Positions 44,633 through 53,838 of a stretch of 64,000 bases of DNA are shown in pieces. Within the stretch, counting starts at the first letter, position 1; the number at the start of each line of letters is the position of its first letter. Both the position numbers and the translations under genes were made by a program. This DNA is from Sediminibacterium salmoneum NBRC 103935 (lineage in GTDB: Bacteria > Bacteroidota > Bacteroidia > Chitinophagales > Chitinophagaceae), in assembly GCF_000511175.1 (NCBI RefSeq), contig NZ_KI866530.1:3120812-3184811 (forward strand). Direction: 5' to 3'. Under the pieces are notes generated by a model, which worked only from the letters and a program-made list of their open reading frames with translations, did no database searches and had not been told where the DNA came from.

Positions 44633-46859
44633 GGATTGCGTTTGGTCAACAGATAGAGATTATAAAACAGGTTCAGAAAATGAGCCACTGCAATTCTATT
44701 TAGATGGCTTATCTAATAGTACTGAATTCCAATTACTCTTAGGTTATTTTAGTTCTGCTGCTATCAATCTTCTGTCGGTAGGTTTTGCAACTTTTATAAG
44801 TAAAGGAGGTAAAATGCGAATGGTTATCAATCATTTGCTTTCAGAAAAAGATAAAGAGGCCATTCAAAAAGCTGAGAACCTTGAGGATTCAAAAAATGTT
44901 TTTGACTTGACTGATGTGGTTTCTCTTGGTAAAGTATTAGATGAGTATGATACTCATTTCTTTGCATGTCTCGCATACTTGATTGCCGAAAAGAGAATTG
45001 AAATCAAAGTAATTAAGCCCAAAAACGGTAAAGGAATAGCTCACTATAAATCAGGTGTTTTCAGTGATGGAGAAAACTTTGTTGGTTACAAAGCATCATG
45101 CAATTTCACTTTGTTCGGTTTGTCCGAAAATCTTGAAGAATTAGAAGCTTTTTTAAGTTGGGAAAATGGCAGGTCAAACAAGCTAATTAAAAAACAACTT
45201 AAAATCATTGAAGGTTACTTTAAAGAGGAAGATGATGATGTAGAATACTTATCAGCCAATGAAATAGAAGTTGCAATAAGAGACAAGTATGGGAAGAAAA
45301 GTATTGAAGAACTAGTAGTTCAAGAAGAAGAACTCATGAAAAAGAAAATGAGTTTAACGAAAAATCGGAAGCTCAAAGAAACCATTTACAAGCTTTATGA
45401 AACTATTGAGATAGAAAGAAAAAGTCCTCGTTTCCCCTACAAAGAAGGTCCAAGAGAATATCAAGTACAAGCATATAATAACTGGGTTGCTAATGGTTAT
45501 AAAGGCATATTCGCAATGGCAACCGGGACTGGTAAAACGATAACATCATTGAATTGTGTTTTATCTGAGTTCAAAAAGAATCCCGAAAAAATTTATCATG
45601 TTTTAATTCTTGTTCCTACAATAACATTAGTTGAGCAATGGGAAAGAGAAGTTAAATCTTTCAACTTTCAAGAGATATATAAAATTTCATCCAAAATAAA
45701 TTGGCAAAATGAAGTAACGACACTTGTATCAACTGCAAAAAGGATTCCTGTATCCTTTGTATTAATCAGTACATATGCCTCTTTTGTTAAAGATAAGTTT
45801 CAATCTTTGGTAAAAGATTTACCATCAGATACAATATTCATTGCAGATGAAGGTCACAACCTTGCTTCGCCAACCGTAGCAAATAGATTAAAAGATTTTA
45901 AGCTAGAAAAACGAATAGGATTATCTGCAACTCCAAAGCGAAAATATGACCCCGAAGGTACAGCCGAAATGGAGTTGTTTTTTAGTGATGAAGAACCTTA
46001 CACCTATTCGTTTTCAATGGAAAGAGCAATTAAAGAAGGTGTTTTGTGTGAATATTACTACTACCCCCATATAATTAAATTAACTCCTGATGAAATGCAG
46101 GAATATGTTGAAATCAGTAATCAACTCGCCAAACTATATCGTTTTGGTAAAAATAATCCTGAAAAGGAGAGTATCATCGAAAGGTTATTGCTTAAAAGGA
46201 AACGTATTATTCATAAAGCAGCAAACAAATTAGAGGCAGCAATAAGAATTTTAAAAAAACAATTTACAGAAAAAGGAAACCTAAAATACACATTTATATA
46301 TGTTCCTGAGGGTGAAACTTTTGAAATAAGAGAACAAGAAGATGAATTGGTTACAGAAAATATTCGTCTTATAAATCAATATACAAGAGAGATAGCAAGA
46401 ATTAATGAAAAGATTCTTGTAAATCAATTTATCAGTGGAATGGATGATAGAGATGATGTACTTAAGCAATTTCAGAAAGGAGAAATCGATGTGATTGCAT
46501 CCATGAAATGTTTAGATGAAGGGGTTGATATTCCAAGAGCAGAAACTGCAATATTTTGCAGTAGCACTGGTAATCCAAGACAATTTATTCAAAGAAGGGG
46601 TAGAATTCTAAGAAAACATCCTGCAAAAAATCATGCAGTAATTCATGATTTGGTTATTATATCAGACTATGAAAATCAGCATGAAGGGTCTGAAACATTT
46701 GATTTAGAAAAGCAGATGATTAAATCAGAGCTTGAAAGAGTAATGTATTTCGCATCACTTTCAAAGAACCCTTATTTTACAGAAGACGTATTTAGGGAAA
46801 TCTGTGAGCATTATAACCTCAATATTTATTTAATCCAAAACGAACTTGCAATATCATGA
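44622..46859 (+). CDS. PLD-like / superfamily 2 helicase fusion
   Basis: 745 residues. The N-terminal part resembles phospholipase D-type nucleases with one HxK site (AHYKSGVF, His141/Lys143). The C-terminal SF2 helicase has the ATGTGKT Walker A (about 300-306), DEGH box (409-412), LSATPKR motif III and QRRGRILR motif VI (about 670). Such fusions act as restriction endonuclease-translocases and could attack DNA that lacks the modification. It overlaps the next small gene as ATGA. A second PLD motif is not obvious, so activity may need a dimer. Confidence 0.84.
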   Translation: MMLRDCVWSTDRDYKTGSENEPLQFYLDGLSNSTEFQLLLGYFSSAAINLLSVGFATFISKGGKMRMVINHLLSEKDKEAIQKAENLEDSKNVFDLTDVVSLGKVLDEYDTHFFACLAYLIAEKRIEIKVIKPKNGKGIAHYKSGVFSDGENFVGYKASCNFTLFGLSENLEELEAFLSWENGRSNKLIKKQLKIIEGYFKEEDDDVEYLSANEIEVAIRDKYGKKSIEELVVQEEELMKKKMSLTKNRKLKETIYKLYETIEIERKSPRFPYKEGPREYQVQAYNNWVANGYKGIFAMATGTGKTITSLNCVLSEFKKNPEKIYHVLILVPTITLVEQWEREVKSFNFQEIYKISSKINWQNEVTTLVSTAKRIPVSFVLISTYASFVKDKFQSLVKDLPSDTIFIADEGHNLASPTVANRLKDFKLEKRIGLSATPKRKYDPEGTAEMELFFSDEEPYTYSFSMERAIKEGVLCEYYYYPHIIKLTPDEMQEYVEISNQLAKLYRFGKNNPEKESIIERLLLKRKRIIHKAANKLEAAIRILKKQFTEKGNLKYTFIYVPEGETFEIREQEDELVTENIRLINQYTREIARINEKILVNQFISGMDDRDDVLKQFQKGEIDVIASMKCLDEGVDIPRAETAIFCSSTGNPRQFIQRRGRILRKHPAKNHAVIHDLVIISDYENQHEGSETFDLEKQMIKSELERVMYFASLSKNPYFTEDVFREICEHYNLNIYLIQNELAIS

Positions 46860-47068
46860 CAAAGGAAAACATTTTCAAAAACTTTATGGAAGACCCTCTT
46901 TTGATTGAAAAGGGCTACATCTCAAAAGATAAAATTGAGAAAATAAAATTCATAGACCAAAGTGGTGTGAAACTAATTGAGGTCATCAAAATGGCAATCA
47001 ATGGAAATGTTGATGGTGACTCAGAAGGTGTAATAAGTCGCAAGATTAATCAATATCTTAATAAATAG
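46856..47068 (+). CDS. Small uncharacterised protein of the defence operon
   Basis: 70 residues, charged and helical (MTKENIFKNFMEDPLLIEK, then IEVIKMAINGNVDGDSEGV). No family recognised. It starts inside the helicase stop (ATGA) and ends five bases before the DndD-like gene, so it is embedded in the operon and probably translated. It might fill the DndE slot by position, but no DndE signature is visible. Confidence 0.55.
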   Translation: MTKENIFKNFMEDPLLIEKGYISKDKIEKIKFIDQSGVKLIEVIKMAINGNVDGDSEGVISRKINQYLNK

Positions 47069-47073
47069 AGACT

Positions 47074-49260
47074 ATGATTATCGAAAAAATAGACATAGAA
47101 AATTTCATGTGCTACGCTGGCACAAATTCAATGGAATTTACGGAAGGAATTAATGTAATAATTGGGGATAATGGTTATGGGAAATCAAAATTATACGATG
47201 CATTTTATTGGGTAATGTACGACCAGGTATTTGTACCGGAAAAGAAAGAATTTCAGAATACAAAATCCGTAAAATCGAAAATAATTTCTGACAAGGCTAA
47301 AGCCGCAATAAAAGATGGGCGTGTCACAGCAAGTGTAGGTATTACGTTTCATAACATGGAAAAAGACAATGTTTTCATCTTAGAACGTAAATACTCTGTA
47401 ATAATAAAAGATGGCCAAGTAATTGAATCTAACGACAGTGAATTTACTGTTATGAAGAAAGACTTATCTTATCTTAATGCTAAGATGGTTACTGATGAAG
47501 ATGAGAAAAGAAGAATAGTAAGTAACATTTTACCCTCTCACATAAAAGATTATTTATGGTTTCAGGGAGAACAAGTAGAATCAATCATTGACTTTAATAA
47601 ACAAGATTCACTAACAAAAGCTATCAATGTACTTTCGAGTATCAAAAGATATGATGAATTGATTGAGATTGCTGCTTCTGCTGCTAAATCAGGGAATTCT
47701 GAATATGATAGAGAAGTAAAACGTTTAAGTAAAGATTTAGATAAGAGTGAGCAACTTGAAAATCAAAAAAGACAAATAGAATCAAGAATTGCCGATCTTG
47801 TTCAAGACGAAACAGAAGCAAAAGAAAACCTTTCTAGAGCAGAGGAAAAAGCTGAAAGTCTTCTAAGTAAGTTTAGTGATGCAACAAAAATCACAGAAAT
47901 AAAACAGCGTAAGAAGTCAATCATTGAACAGTTAAAGTCTCTGAATGAGTCATTAAACGAAGAACAAACTAGCTTTCACAGAAAAATGTTTAGAAATAAG
48001 TGGGTGCTAAAAGGCACTGCATTTTTACATGAAGAATTCAGTTCTAAATATTCTGCTTATGAAAATTTAAAACTCAAAAAAGCGGCAGACTTAAAGGCTA
48101 AAAATGATTTAGAGGCTGAATTACAGAAAAAACTACAGACACGTTTACCTATTGATGTGCCGGAGCCAATTTATGTTCAAAAAATGCTTGAAGAAGAGCG
48201 ATGTTTAGTTTGCGATAGAGAGGCAAAAAGAGATTCAGAAGCTTGGAATAAAATTAAGGAACTAATTGATAGACCTAAAGATAATTCAAAGCTTAAAGTT
48301 TCTGAGATTTCAACACTTCATAATTTTTCTGATGATTACAAAAGACTATACCATAATGGATTAGCATTAACACATAGAATATCAGAAATTGATACTGATA
48401 TTACTGAAACGCTAAAAAAAATCAACGACATAAACGGTAAAATCAGGCAAGTAAACAATGAGATGAAGAAAGTAGAAGATGAACTTCAAAAACTTGAATC
48501 TGATAAATCCCAATCAGCAGAAGATGCAGAATCAATCGTAGCTGAGTATTCGATACAAAATAAATATGTTAAAGACTTTACTGAAAAAGTCAACAAAATA
48601 ACTCAGCAAATTGAATATTATCGGAAAAACCTAAATTCAATTAATATCCAACTGAAAGACTTAGTTACAGGTGAAATACCAAAGTGGTTAATTGAAAAGA
48701 AGCAAATTCTTAATGATTTTGATGAAATTGCTACTTCTACTAGAGATAGAGTATTCAGTAATCTAATTGCACAATTAGAAAAAGAAGCGAATAATCATTA
48801 CACAGCAATGACATCTGGCAATAAATCAACAAGGGGGCAAATCAAATTAAGAAAATTGCCTAATGGAAACTTTATGCCTGAAATAACTGATTCAAACGGC
48901 AATCCACTTTTAGGTTCAAATACAAGTAATTTGATATTGGTAAAACTATCAGCAATCATGGCAATTATCTCAGCAAAAAGTAATGATGGCATTGTCAGCT
49001 TTTACTCACTTATTACTGATGCCCCAACATCCGTTTTTGGTGAGGACTATACAATTGGCTTTTGTAAAACAGTGAGTAAAGTATACAGACAAAGCATTAT
49101 AATGAGTAAGGAGTTTTATAAGAATCAAGCTTTAAGAAATGAATTGATGGCAAATTCAGAAATTAAAATTGGTAAGGTATATATGATTACACCTTCAATT
49201 CCCGAAAATGAAAGAGCAGACAGAAATAATTTATCAACCAAAATAGAACAGTTAAATTAA
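47074..49260 (+). CDS. DndD-like SMC/Rad50-type ATPase
   Basis: 728 residues. Walker A GDNGYGKSKL lies at 31-40; long coiled coils (about 200-300 and 430-545) flank a central CLVCDREAK hook (about 375), as in Rad50 and DndD. Near the C-terminus LITDAPTSVFGEDYT takes the Walker B position in a degenerate form, and the canonical SGGE signature is not obvious (GSNTSNLILVKLSAIMA instead). DndD supplies ATPase activity during phosphorothioation. The following gene abuts without a gap (TAA then ATG). Confidence 0.8.
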   Translation: MIIEKIDIENFMCYAGTNSMEFTEGINVIIGDNGYGKSKLYDAFYWVMYDQVFVPEKKEFQNTKSVKSKIISDKAKAAIKDGRVTASVGITFHNMEKDNVFILERKYSVIIKDGQVIESNDSEFTVMKKDLSYLNAKMVTDEDEKRRIVSNILPSHIKDYLWFQGEQVESIIDFNKQDSLTKAINVLSSIKRYDELIEIAASAAKSGNSEYDREVKRLSKDLDKSEQLENQKRQIESRIADLVQDETEAKENLSRAEEKAESLLSKFSDATKITEIKQRKKSIIEQLKSLNESLNEEQTSFHRKMFRNKWVLKGTAFLHEEFSSKYSAYENLKLKKAADLKAKNDLEAELQKKLQTRLPIDVPEPIYVQKMLEEERCLVCDREAKRDSEAWNKIKELIDRPKDNSKLKVSEISTLHNFSDDYKRLYHNGLALTHRISEIDTDITETLKKINDINGKIRQVNNEMKKVEDELQKLESDKSQSAEDAESIVAEYSIQNKYVKDFTEKVNKITQQIEYYRKNLNSINIQLKDLVTGEIPKWLIEKKQILNDFDEIATSTRDRVFSNLIAQLEKEANNHYTAMTSGNKSTRGQIKLRKLPNGNFMPEITDSNGNPLLGSNTSNLILVKLSAIMAIISAKSNDGIVSFYSLITDAPTSVFGEDYTIGFCKTVSKVYRQSIIMSKEFYKNQALRNELMANSEIKIGKVYMITPSIPENERADRNNLSTKIEQLN

Positions 49261-49755
49261 ATGGAACTACTAAAGAAAATAAAAGATAGAGCTCCTGAAT
49301 ATGACTCTTCGTTAGAAGATTTAATCACAAAATTCACAGTTGTTCAAGGTGGAAGGGCAGGAACTGCTAGCGAGGGGACTTCTTGGGAACAAGGAAAGTA
49401 TTTTACTACTAAGTATGAAATTTACATGTATGTTACTTTGTTAGGTTTGAGGTGCAATTACCGCTTACCCATAAAATCTAATGAAAAAAGTAAGTTCATA
49501 GAAATAAAGTCCTGGCAACCCTCAGATCTTGCTGAATTTGTAATAATGGGGATAATGGCAAAATCAGACATAGATTTTTATGAAATCGAAAACAAAGAGG
49601 ATAAGGAAGTAGAAAAAGACATACTGCATTTCAAGAAGTTAATGGAAGAATATGCAAATGGTGGCTTTGACAAACTTAGAGCTAAACTTGAATCTGACCC
49701 ATCTTTTTTTGAGAACAACGATAACTGCTTTATTGATTTATTAGAAGAAAAATGA
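49261..49755 (+). CDS. Uncharacterised last gene of the defence operon
   Basis: 164 residues, soluble and acidic at the C-terminus. It contains QGGRAGTASEGTSWEQGKYFTTKYE and, later, WQPSDLAEFVIMGIMAKSDIDF. No named family is recognised and no DndE resemblance is clear. The ATG abuts the stop of the DndD-like gene, so it belongs to the same transcript and is probably a partner of that ATPase. Confidence 0.65.
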   Translation: MELLKKIKDRAPEYDSSLEDLITKFTVVQGGRAGTASEGTSWEQGKYFTTKYEIYMYVTLLGLRCNYRLPIKSNEKSKFIEIKSWQPSDLAEFVIMGIMAKSDIDFYEIENKEDKEVEKDILHFKKLMEEYANGGFDKLRAKLESDPSFFENNDNCFIDLLEEK

Positions 49756-50190
49756 TTAAATGAAATAAGCAGAATATTATACAAGTAAAGAGGTAAAAAC
49801 GTACTTAAAAATTCAAGACTGCGACTTGGCTCATACAAGACAAGCAGGTAAGTTGAAATATAAAAATGAGCGGTAAATCATACTTATATTGTAAGGATTC
49901 AGTATTACAACTTAAAAAAGAAAATTTAAATTAATTGCTATGCCAAAGTCACACATTTGCAAACTGCTACAAGCCAACGCACCAACCAAAGTTTGCAAAA
50001 GAGTGTGCCTGCCCGAACCAAGAAGAAATTCATTTTTTTTCCCACCCTTCGGTGTTTTATTTTTTTACTAACGAACAACCAAAAACAGACAAGCATTTTG
50101 ACAGTACAGAGCAAACAAAAAGTGCTACTTCAACTTGACTGTGCTATATGCAAAATTTATAATTTGATTTTTTAATAAAAAAGTTGATAT
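49756..50190. other. Non-coding stretch after the defence operon
   Basis: 435 bases. They hold the right-hand bracketing hairpin and, near 50041-50066, a weak CACC/GGTG stem followed by a T-rich run that might end the operon. No gene is seen. Confidence 0.4.
49950..50007. repeat. Hairpin bracketing the defence operon, right
   Basis: Arms CACACATTTGCAAACT (49950-49965) and AGTTTGCAAAAGAGTGTG (49990-50007). The CACACATTTG...CAAAAGAGTG signature and the mismatch position are as in the left hairpin at 36147-36211. Confidence 0.65.
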
Positions 50191-50499
50191 ATGCTTCATT
50201 CAACTAATCAATTAATTGCAGATTTAGAGCTTCTTACTTCTCTTCAAAAGGACTTAAATAATCTTTATCAAGAAGTAAAAGATTTATATCGCTATAAGGA
50301 ATATTCCGAGATAAAGCAGCTCTTACTTAGTAAAACCAATAAACATTGGTATGATTTTAATACCCTAAAAGCAGAATTAGATGCTTCAGAGTATATTGGA
50401 TTGCCAGAATATAAGTTAGTAAAAACAAGGAGCCTAATTGAAAGTACAGAAATTTATTATGATTATCTCTTGAATATTAAGAGAACTCTTACAACTTAG
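50191..50499 (+). CDS. Hypothetical helical protein
   Basis: 102 residues, predicted all-alpha (LIADLELLTSLQKDLNNLYQ, then a Tyr/Lys-rich stretch). No signal peptide and no family recognised. It ends just before a pair of direct repeats and may mark the left edge of the SusCD/TlpA locus. Coding status rests on frame length and even composition only. Confidence 0.5.
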   Translation: MLHSTNQLIADLELLTSLQKDLNNLYQEVKDLYRYKEYSEIKQLLLSKTNKHWYDFNTLKAELDASEYIGLPEYKLVKTRSLIESTEIYYDYLLNIKRTLTT

Positions 50500-50500
50500 A

Positions 50501-50539
50501 AATCCATTTTCCGTTATCAATAATCCACTTTCCGTTATC
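50501..50539. promoter_or_regulatory. Direct repeats, 21-bp period, upstream of the MauE-like gene
   Basis: AATCCATTTTCCGTTATC (50501-50518) and AATCCACTTTCCGTTATC (50522-50539) differ at one base and repeat every two helical turns. LytTR regulators bind paired direct repeats of this kind, and a LytTR system is encoded at 59292-61559. Confidence 0.45.
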
Positions 50540-50594
50540 GTTTGCACTTTTTTACAAATTTTTCTTCTAGACCTTAGGATTTCAAAGATTTTAT

Positions 50595-51005
50595 ATGAAA
50601 AATCAATGGATTTCTCTATTCTCTGTTAATGTCTTAATATTTGTCCTGATTTATACGGCCTCTGCAAAACTGCTGAATTTCCCTTACTACGTAAACTCAA
50701 TGCGCTCTCAGCCATTGCCATCTGTGTTGAGTTTAATTTTGACATATTTGATTCCAGTCTTGGAAGGGCTTTTAGTCTATTTTCTCATGGCAAGGGAACT
50801 TAGAATGGTTGGCTTATTAGGTACGGGAATTTTACTGCTTCTTTTTACTTTTTACGTTGGATACATTAAAATATCTGGATTAGAATCTACCACCTGTCCC
50901 TGTGGTGGTCTTTTCTCCAGTCTAGACTGGGATCAACATTTTTATGTAAATAGTGCTTTAACAGTACTAGCTTTTTTCACTTATTTCTATTATAAAAAAT
51001 GGTAA
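50595..51005 (+). CDS. MauE/DoxX-like redox membrane protein
   Basis: 136 residues with four transmembrane segments. It resembles MauE/DoxX-like proteins: TASAKLLNFPYYVNSM in the first loop, LIPVLEGLLVYFLMA in the second helix region, and a CPCGG motif (about residue 102). MauE-type proteins are thought to pass reducing power for disulfide handling. The neighbouring DUF6520 peptide and TlpA-like thioredoxin support a redox role at the envelope. Confidence 0.75.
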   Translation: MKNQWISLFSVNVLIFVLIYTASAKLLNFPYYVNSMRSQPLPSVLSLILTYLIPVLEGLLVYFLMARELRMVGLLGTGILLLLFTFYVGYIKISGLESTTCPCGGLFSSLDWDQHFYVNSALTVLAFFTYFYYKKW

Positions 51006-51085
51006 CAATATTTCCTGGCCACGGAAGCTGGGGGAATGCTGATGCCTCCATAATATAAGTAAGCGAAAATTTAAATTTTACTAAA

Positions 51086-51349
51086 ATGAAAAAGATTCAA
51101 TTTCTCTTTGCGGCAGTTATTATGACTGCAGTTTTTAGTGCTTTTACAACTAAGAAACCAACCACTCTTTATTATCGAAATGCTTCTGGTGTGTTTATAG
51201 AAAAAACAACACCAGGTGATTGTGATCCAGGTCAGTTTAATTGTGAGTATATATGGACTGGTGCTGCCGATCCTAGTAATCCACAGCTAGAAGGAAATTA
51301 TCAGGCAGTTGGATTAGCTGAAAGAATTTTCGTTCCATCAGCTCAGTAG
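51086..51349 (+). CDS. DUF6520 family exported peptide
   Basis: 87 residues. A signal-peptide-like start (KKIQFLFAAVIMTAVFSAF) is followed by a short mature part with two cysteines (GDCDPGQFNCEYIWTG), typical of DUF6520 peptides next to MauE-like genes in Bacteroidota. Function unknown. The two cysteines make it a plausible client of the adjacent TlpA-like and MauE-like proteins. A bidirectional terminator follows. Confidence 0.75.
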   Translation: MKKIQFLFAAVIMTAVFSAFTTKKPTTLYYRNASGVFIEKTTPGDCDPGQFNCEYIWTGAADPSNPQLEGNYQAVGLAERIFVPSAQ

Positions 51350-51357
51350 TTATTAAA

Positions 51358-51380
51358 AAGTGCCGGTAAAACCGGCACTT
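51358..51380. terminator. Bidirectional terminator
   Basis: Perfect 10-bp stem AAGTGCCGGT / ACCGGCACTT with loop AAA, between the convergent DUF6520 and TlpA genes. It has A/T runs on both sides and can serve both strands. Confidence 0.85.
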
Positions 51381-51383
51381 TAC

Positions 51384-52439
51384 TTATTCTACTACTTCTT
51401 TTAGTTTTTTTAAAAGACCTGGCCCCCTAAGATCCATAGCAATAATTTTTCCATTTGGATCAATCAAGAAGTTTCTAGGAACACCCCTTATTCCAAAATC
51501 ATGCATGATAGGTTGATCAAATCCTATGAAAGTAGCTAATTGCTGCCAAGTAATTTTATCTTTTACTATAGCGTTTTCTAAACCTTTTTTATCATCATCT
51601 ACAGAAATGCCCAGAAAAACCAGATTTTCATTGTTCTTGCTTTGATAAGCATTTAGCAAATAAATATTCTCTTCTCTGCAAGGAATGCACCAGCTCGCCC
51701 AGAAATGAAGAAACAGGTATTTTCCTTTGTAATCAGAAAGTTGAACTGTATTACCTTTTAGGTCTGGTAAGGAAAATTGGGGGGCTTGTTTTCCAACTGT
51801 AACGGTGCTTATTTTCTCTAATTTTTTTTGTATTTCAATGCCAATTGGGCTGCTTTTGAATTCAGCTGAGAATACATCAAATTCTTCTCTTAGACTATGA
51901 ACTTGTTTGGCGCTTCCTACTTTTTCGCCAAATAAAAGAAGACTATATGCTGATTGAGGGTTTAACCGAATGAAAGAGTCGGTAAATGCTTTTTCCTTTT
52001 GTAAAAATTCTATGCCTTTATATTCTTTTACTTTTGCACGATATCCAGATAAAAATGCTAAATGCTCATCATTTATTTTTGAACCACTAACTAAGAATTT
52101 GTCTGGCCCGTCAATTTTTATATGCATATGAGTATTCTCCAATATAAAATAACAGCTAAATGCTCTTGCTTGAGTAGCGTTTGTCTTTTCAGTATTGGGT
52201 TTAACATGAAGAATAGCTCTAGATATAATGGGGATTGTTCCCACGAATTGAAAGCTTCCTTTTTTCAATTTTAAGGTGTCAAATCTATTCTTTTGAGTCT
52301 GCTCTTTATACTGCAAAATAATTTGTCCATTCCAGTAGCATGTATCTGCTACTTGTCCAGTTAATCTGAATTTATTTTCTTGTGCATCTAGACTGTTTAT
52401 GCAAAGTGCACTTAATATTAATATTATTATTTGTTTCAT
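51384..52439 (-). CDS. TlpA-like thioredoxin with N-terminal DUF4369-like domain
   Basis: 351 residues, exported (signal peptide to about 19, SLDAQ). An N-terminal beta domain resembling DUF4369 (FRLTGQVADTCYWNGQIILQY) and a helical middle precede the thioredoxin fold (VGKQAPQFSLPDLKGNTVQL) with active site FWASWCIPCREE (CIPC). It probably reduces or isomerises disulfides in the periplasm. Its ATG overlaps the SusD stop by four bases, so it is the last gene of a SusC-SusD-TlpA operon. Confidence 0.88.
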   Translation of the reverse strand: MKQIIILILSALCINSLDAQENKFRLTGQVADTCYWNGQIILQYKEQTQKNRFDTLKLKKGSFQFVGTIPIISRAILHVKPNTEKTNATQARAFSCYFILENTHMHIKIDGPDKFLVSGSKINDEHLAFLSGYRAKVKEYKGIEFLQKEKAFTDSFIRLNPQSAYSLLLFGEKVGSAKQVHSLREEFDVFSAEFKSSPIGIEIQKKLEKISTVTVGKQAPQFSLPDLKGNTVQLSDYKGKYLFLHFWASWCIPCREENIYLLNAYQSKNNENLVFLGISVDDDKKGLENAIVKDKITWQQLATFIGFDQPIMHDFGIRGVPRNFLIDPNGKIIAMDLRGPGLLKKLKEVVE

Positions 52440-53833
52440 TCTCTTATGTTTTGAGGGATTCCAGTTAATCTAATTTCTTCATCGGGTATGGGTAAGACAT
52501 ATTTGGGGCTATTTGGTGCCAATTCATAGGTAGCATTAAGAATAGTTCTTTTGAGTGTCCTAGCAAAACGAACATCTTTGTTTAGTCTTCTTAAATCACT
52601 CCAGGCAATATTGCCTGTGAAAGGAAGCTCTTTTCTCCGTTCTTCTATGATTTTTGATAGAGCTTCATTGGCATTACTTGCGGTAAGAGGGGTGAAAGTT
52701 CCAGATCTCCATCTTTTTTGTAGCAGGCTATTCAATACAGTCATAGCACCTGAGTAATCACCTAATCTGGCTAATGCTTCTGCTTTTATTAAGTAAATTT
52801 CATTGGTGGCAATGCCGCCCAAAGGAGTGCCTGTTTTTCCTGTATAAAAGCCTTTAAAAATTGGGCGGTTATTAAAAAGCCTGAAAAAAGCAGTTCTTCT
52901 GAGATCATTGGTTTGATAAGATTGATATAGTATTGAGTCTATGAATGAACCATTCGAAACAAAATTTGAGCTGCTGCTCATTTCTGCATAATAGATAACT
53001 TCTGGATTTTTGTTTTGTAAAGTGGCAAATGGAAAATTGCTTGTTATTGGGATAGTATTGAAATCCATTAAGGATGAATAGGTGTTCAAGGCTTCTGAAG
53101 CGTATTTTTCTGCTAAGTCCCATCGTTCCAAAAGCAAATACACATTAGCTAAAAGGGCTTTTGCAGCGGTACTTGAAGGTCTAATTTGGTTGTCAGTTAA
53201 GTTGGGTAGGACAGATGCTGCAATTGTTAAATCCTCAATAATCTGATCATAGCATTGTTTAACTGTTGCTCTTTTTGGCTGCTCATTAAATTCTGGGGTA
53301 AGTTGTAAGATTACACCGAGATCAGTATTGTAGGTATTGGCATTATAATGCTTAGAAAAGGCTTGAATCAGATTCAGATAGCCAGCTGCCCTAAAATAAT
53401 GCGATGTTCCCTTTACTTGGTTGTATGCACTCTTGTTAGATGGCGTAATTTTAATTTTAGATATGCCTTCTAAAGCAATATTGGCAATAGCTATTGTATT
53501 GTAATTGTTTTCCCAATCTGCCGAAAATCGGCCTTCATAGATTTGTTTGTTCCAGGTATACGTGTTTCTTTCTATGCCAACTGTAATTGCATTGAATTGT
53601 TCATTGGTTAGATAATAAGGGGCGGCACTTATGACTGTCAGAAAGCCTTTTCCCATAAAGTTTACATCATTATCCAACAATGCCTGAAATTCATTAATTC
53701 TTTCAGGTGTAACACTGTTTAAATTGGCTTTTATTTCTAGCCATTCCTGTTGTTTTTTGCAGCTAATTAATAAAGTACAAATCACTAGTGTACTTATAAA
53801 TTTTTTTGATATTTTGTTTAATATAATTTTCAT
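52436..53833 (-). CDS. SusD/RagB-type lipoprotein
   Basis: 465 residues with lipobox TLLISC and a SusD fold. TPR-like helices are seen in GTSHYFRAAGYLNLIQAFSKHY, KALLANVYLLLERWDLAEKYA and EIYLIKAEALARLGDYSGAM; the C-terminus is IVEERRKELPF-like (IIEERRKELPFTGNIAWSD). It captures the ligand for the SusC partner, whose gene ends five bases upstream. Operon with SusC and TlpA. Confidence 0.92.
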   Translation of the reverse strand: MKIILNKISKKFISTLVICTLLISCKKQQEWLEIKANLNSVTPERINEFQALLDNDVNFMGKGFLTVISAAPYYLTNEQFNAITVGIERNTYTWNKQIYEGRFSADWENNYNTIAIANIALEGISKIKITPSNKSAYNQVKGTSHYFRAAGYLNLIQAFSKHYNANTYNTDLGVILQLTPEFNEQPKRATVKQCYDQIIEDLTIAASVLPNLTDNQIRPSSTAAKALLANVYLLLERWDLAEKYASEALNTYSSLMDFNTIPITSNFPFATLQNKNPEVIYYAEMSSSSNFVSNGSFIDSILYQSYQTNDLRRTAFFRLFNNRPIFKGFYTGKTGTPLGGIATNEIYLIKAEALARLGDYSGAMTVLNSLLQKRWRSGTFTPLTASNANEALSKIIEERRKELPFTGNIAWSDLRRLNKDVRFARTLKRTILNATYELAPNSPKYVLPIPDEEIRLTGIPQNIRE

Positions 53834-53838
53834 ATATC

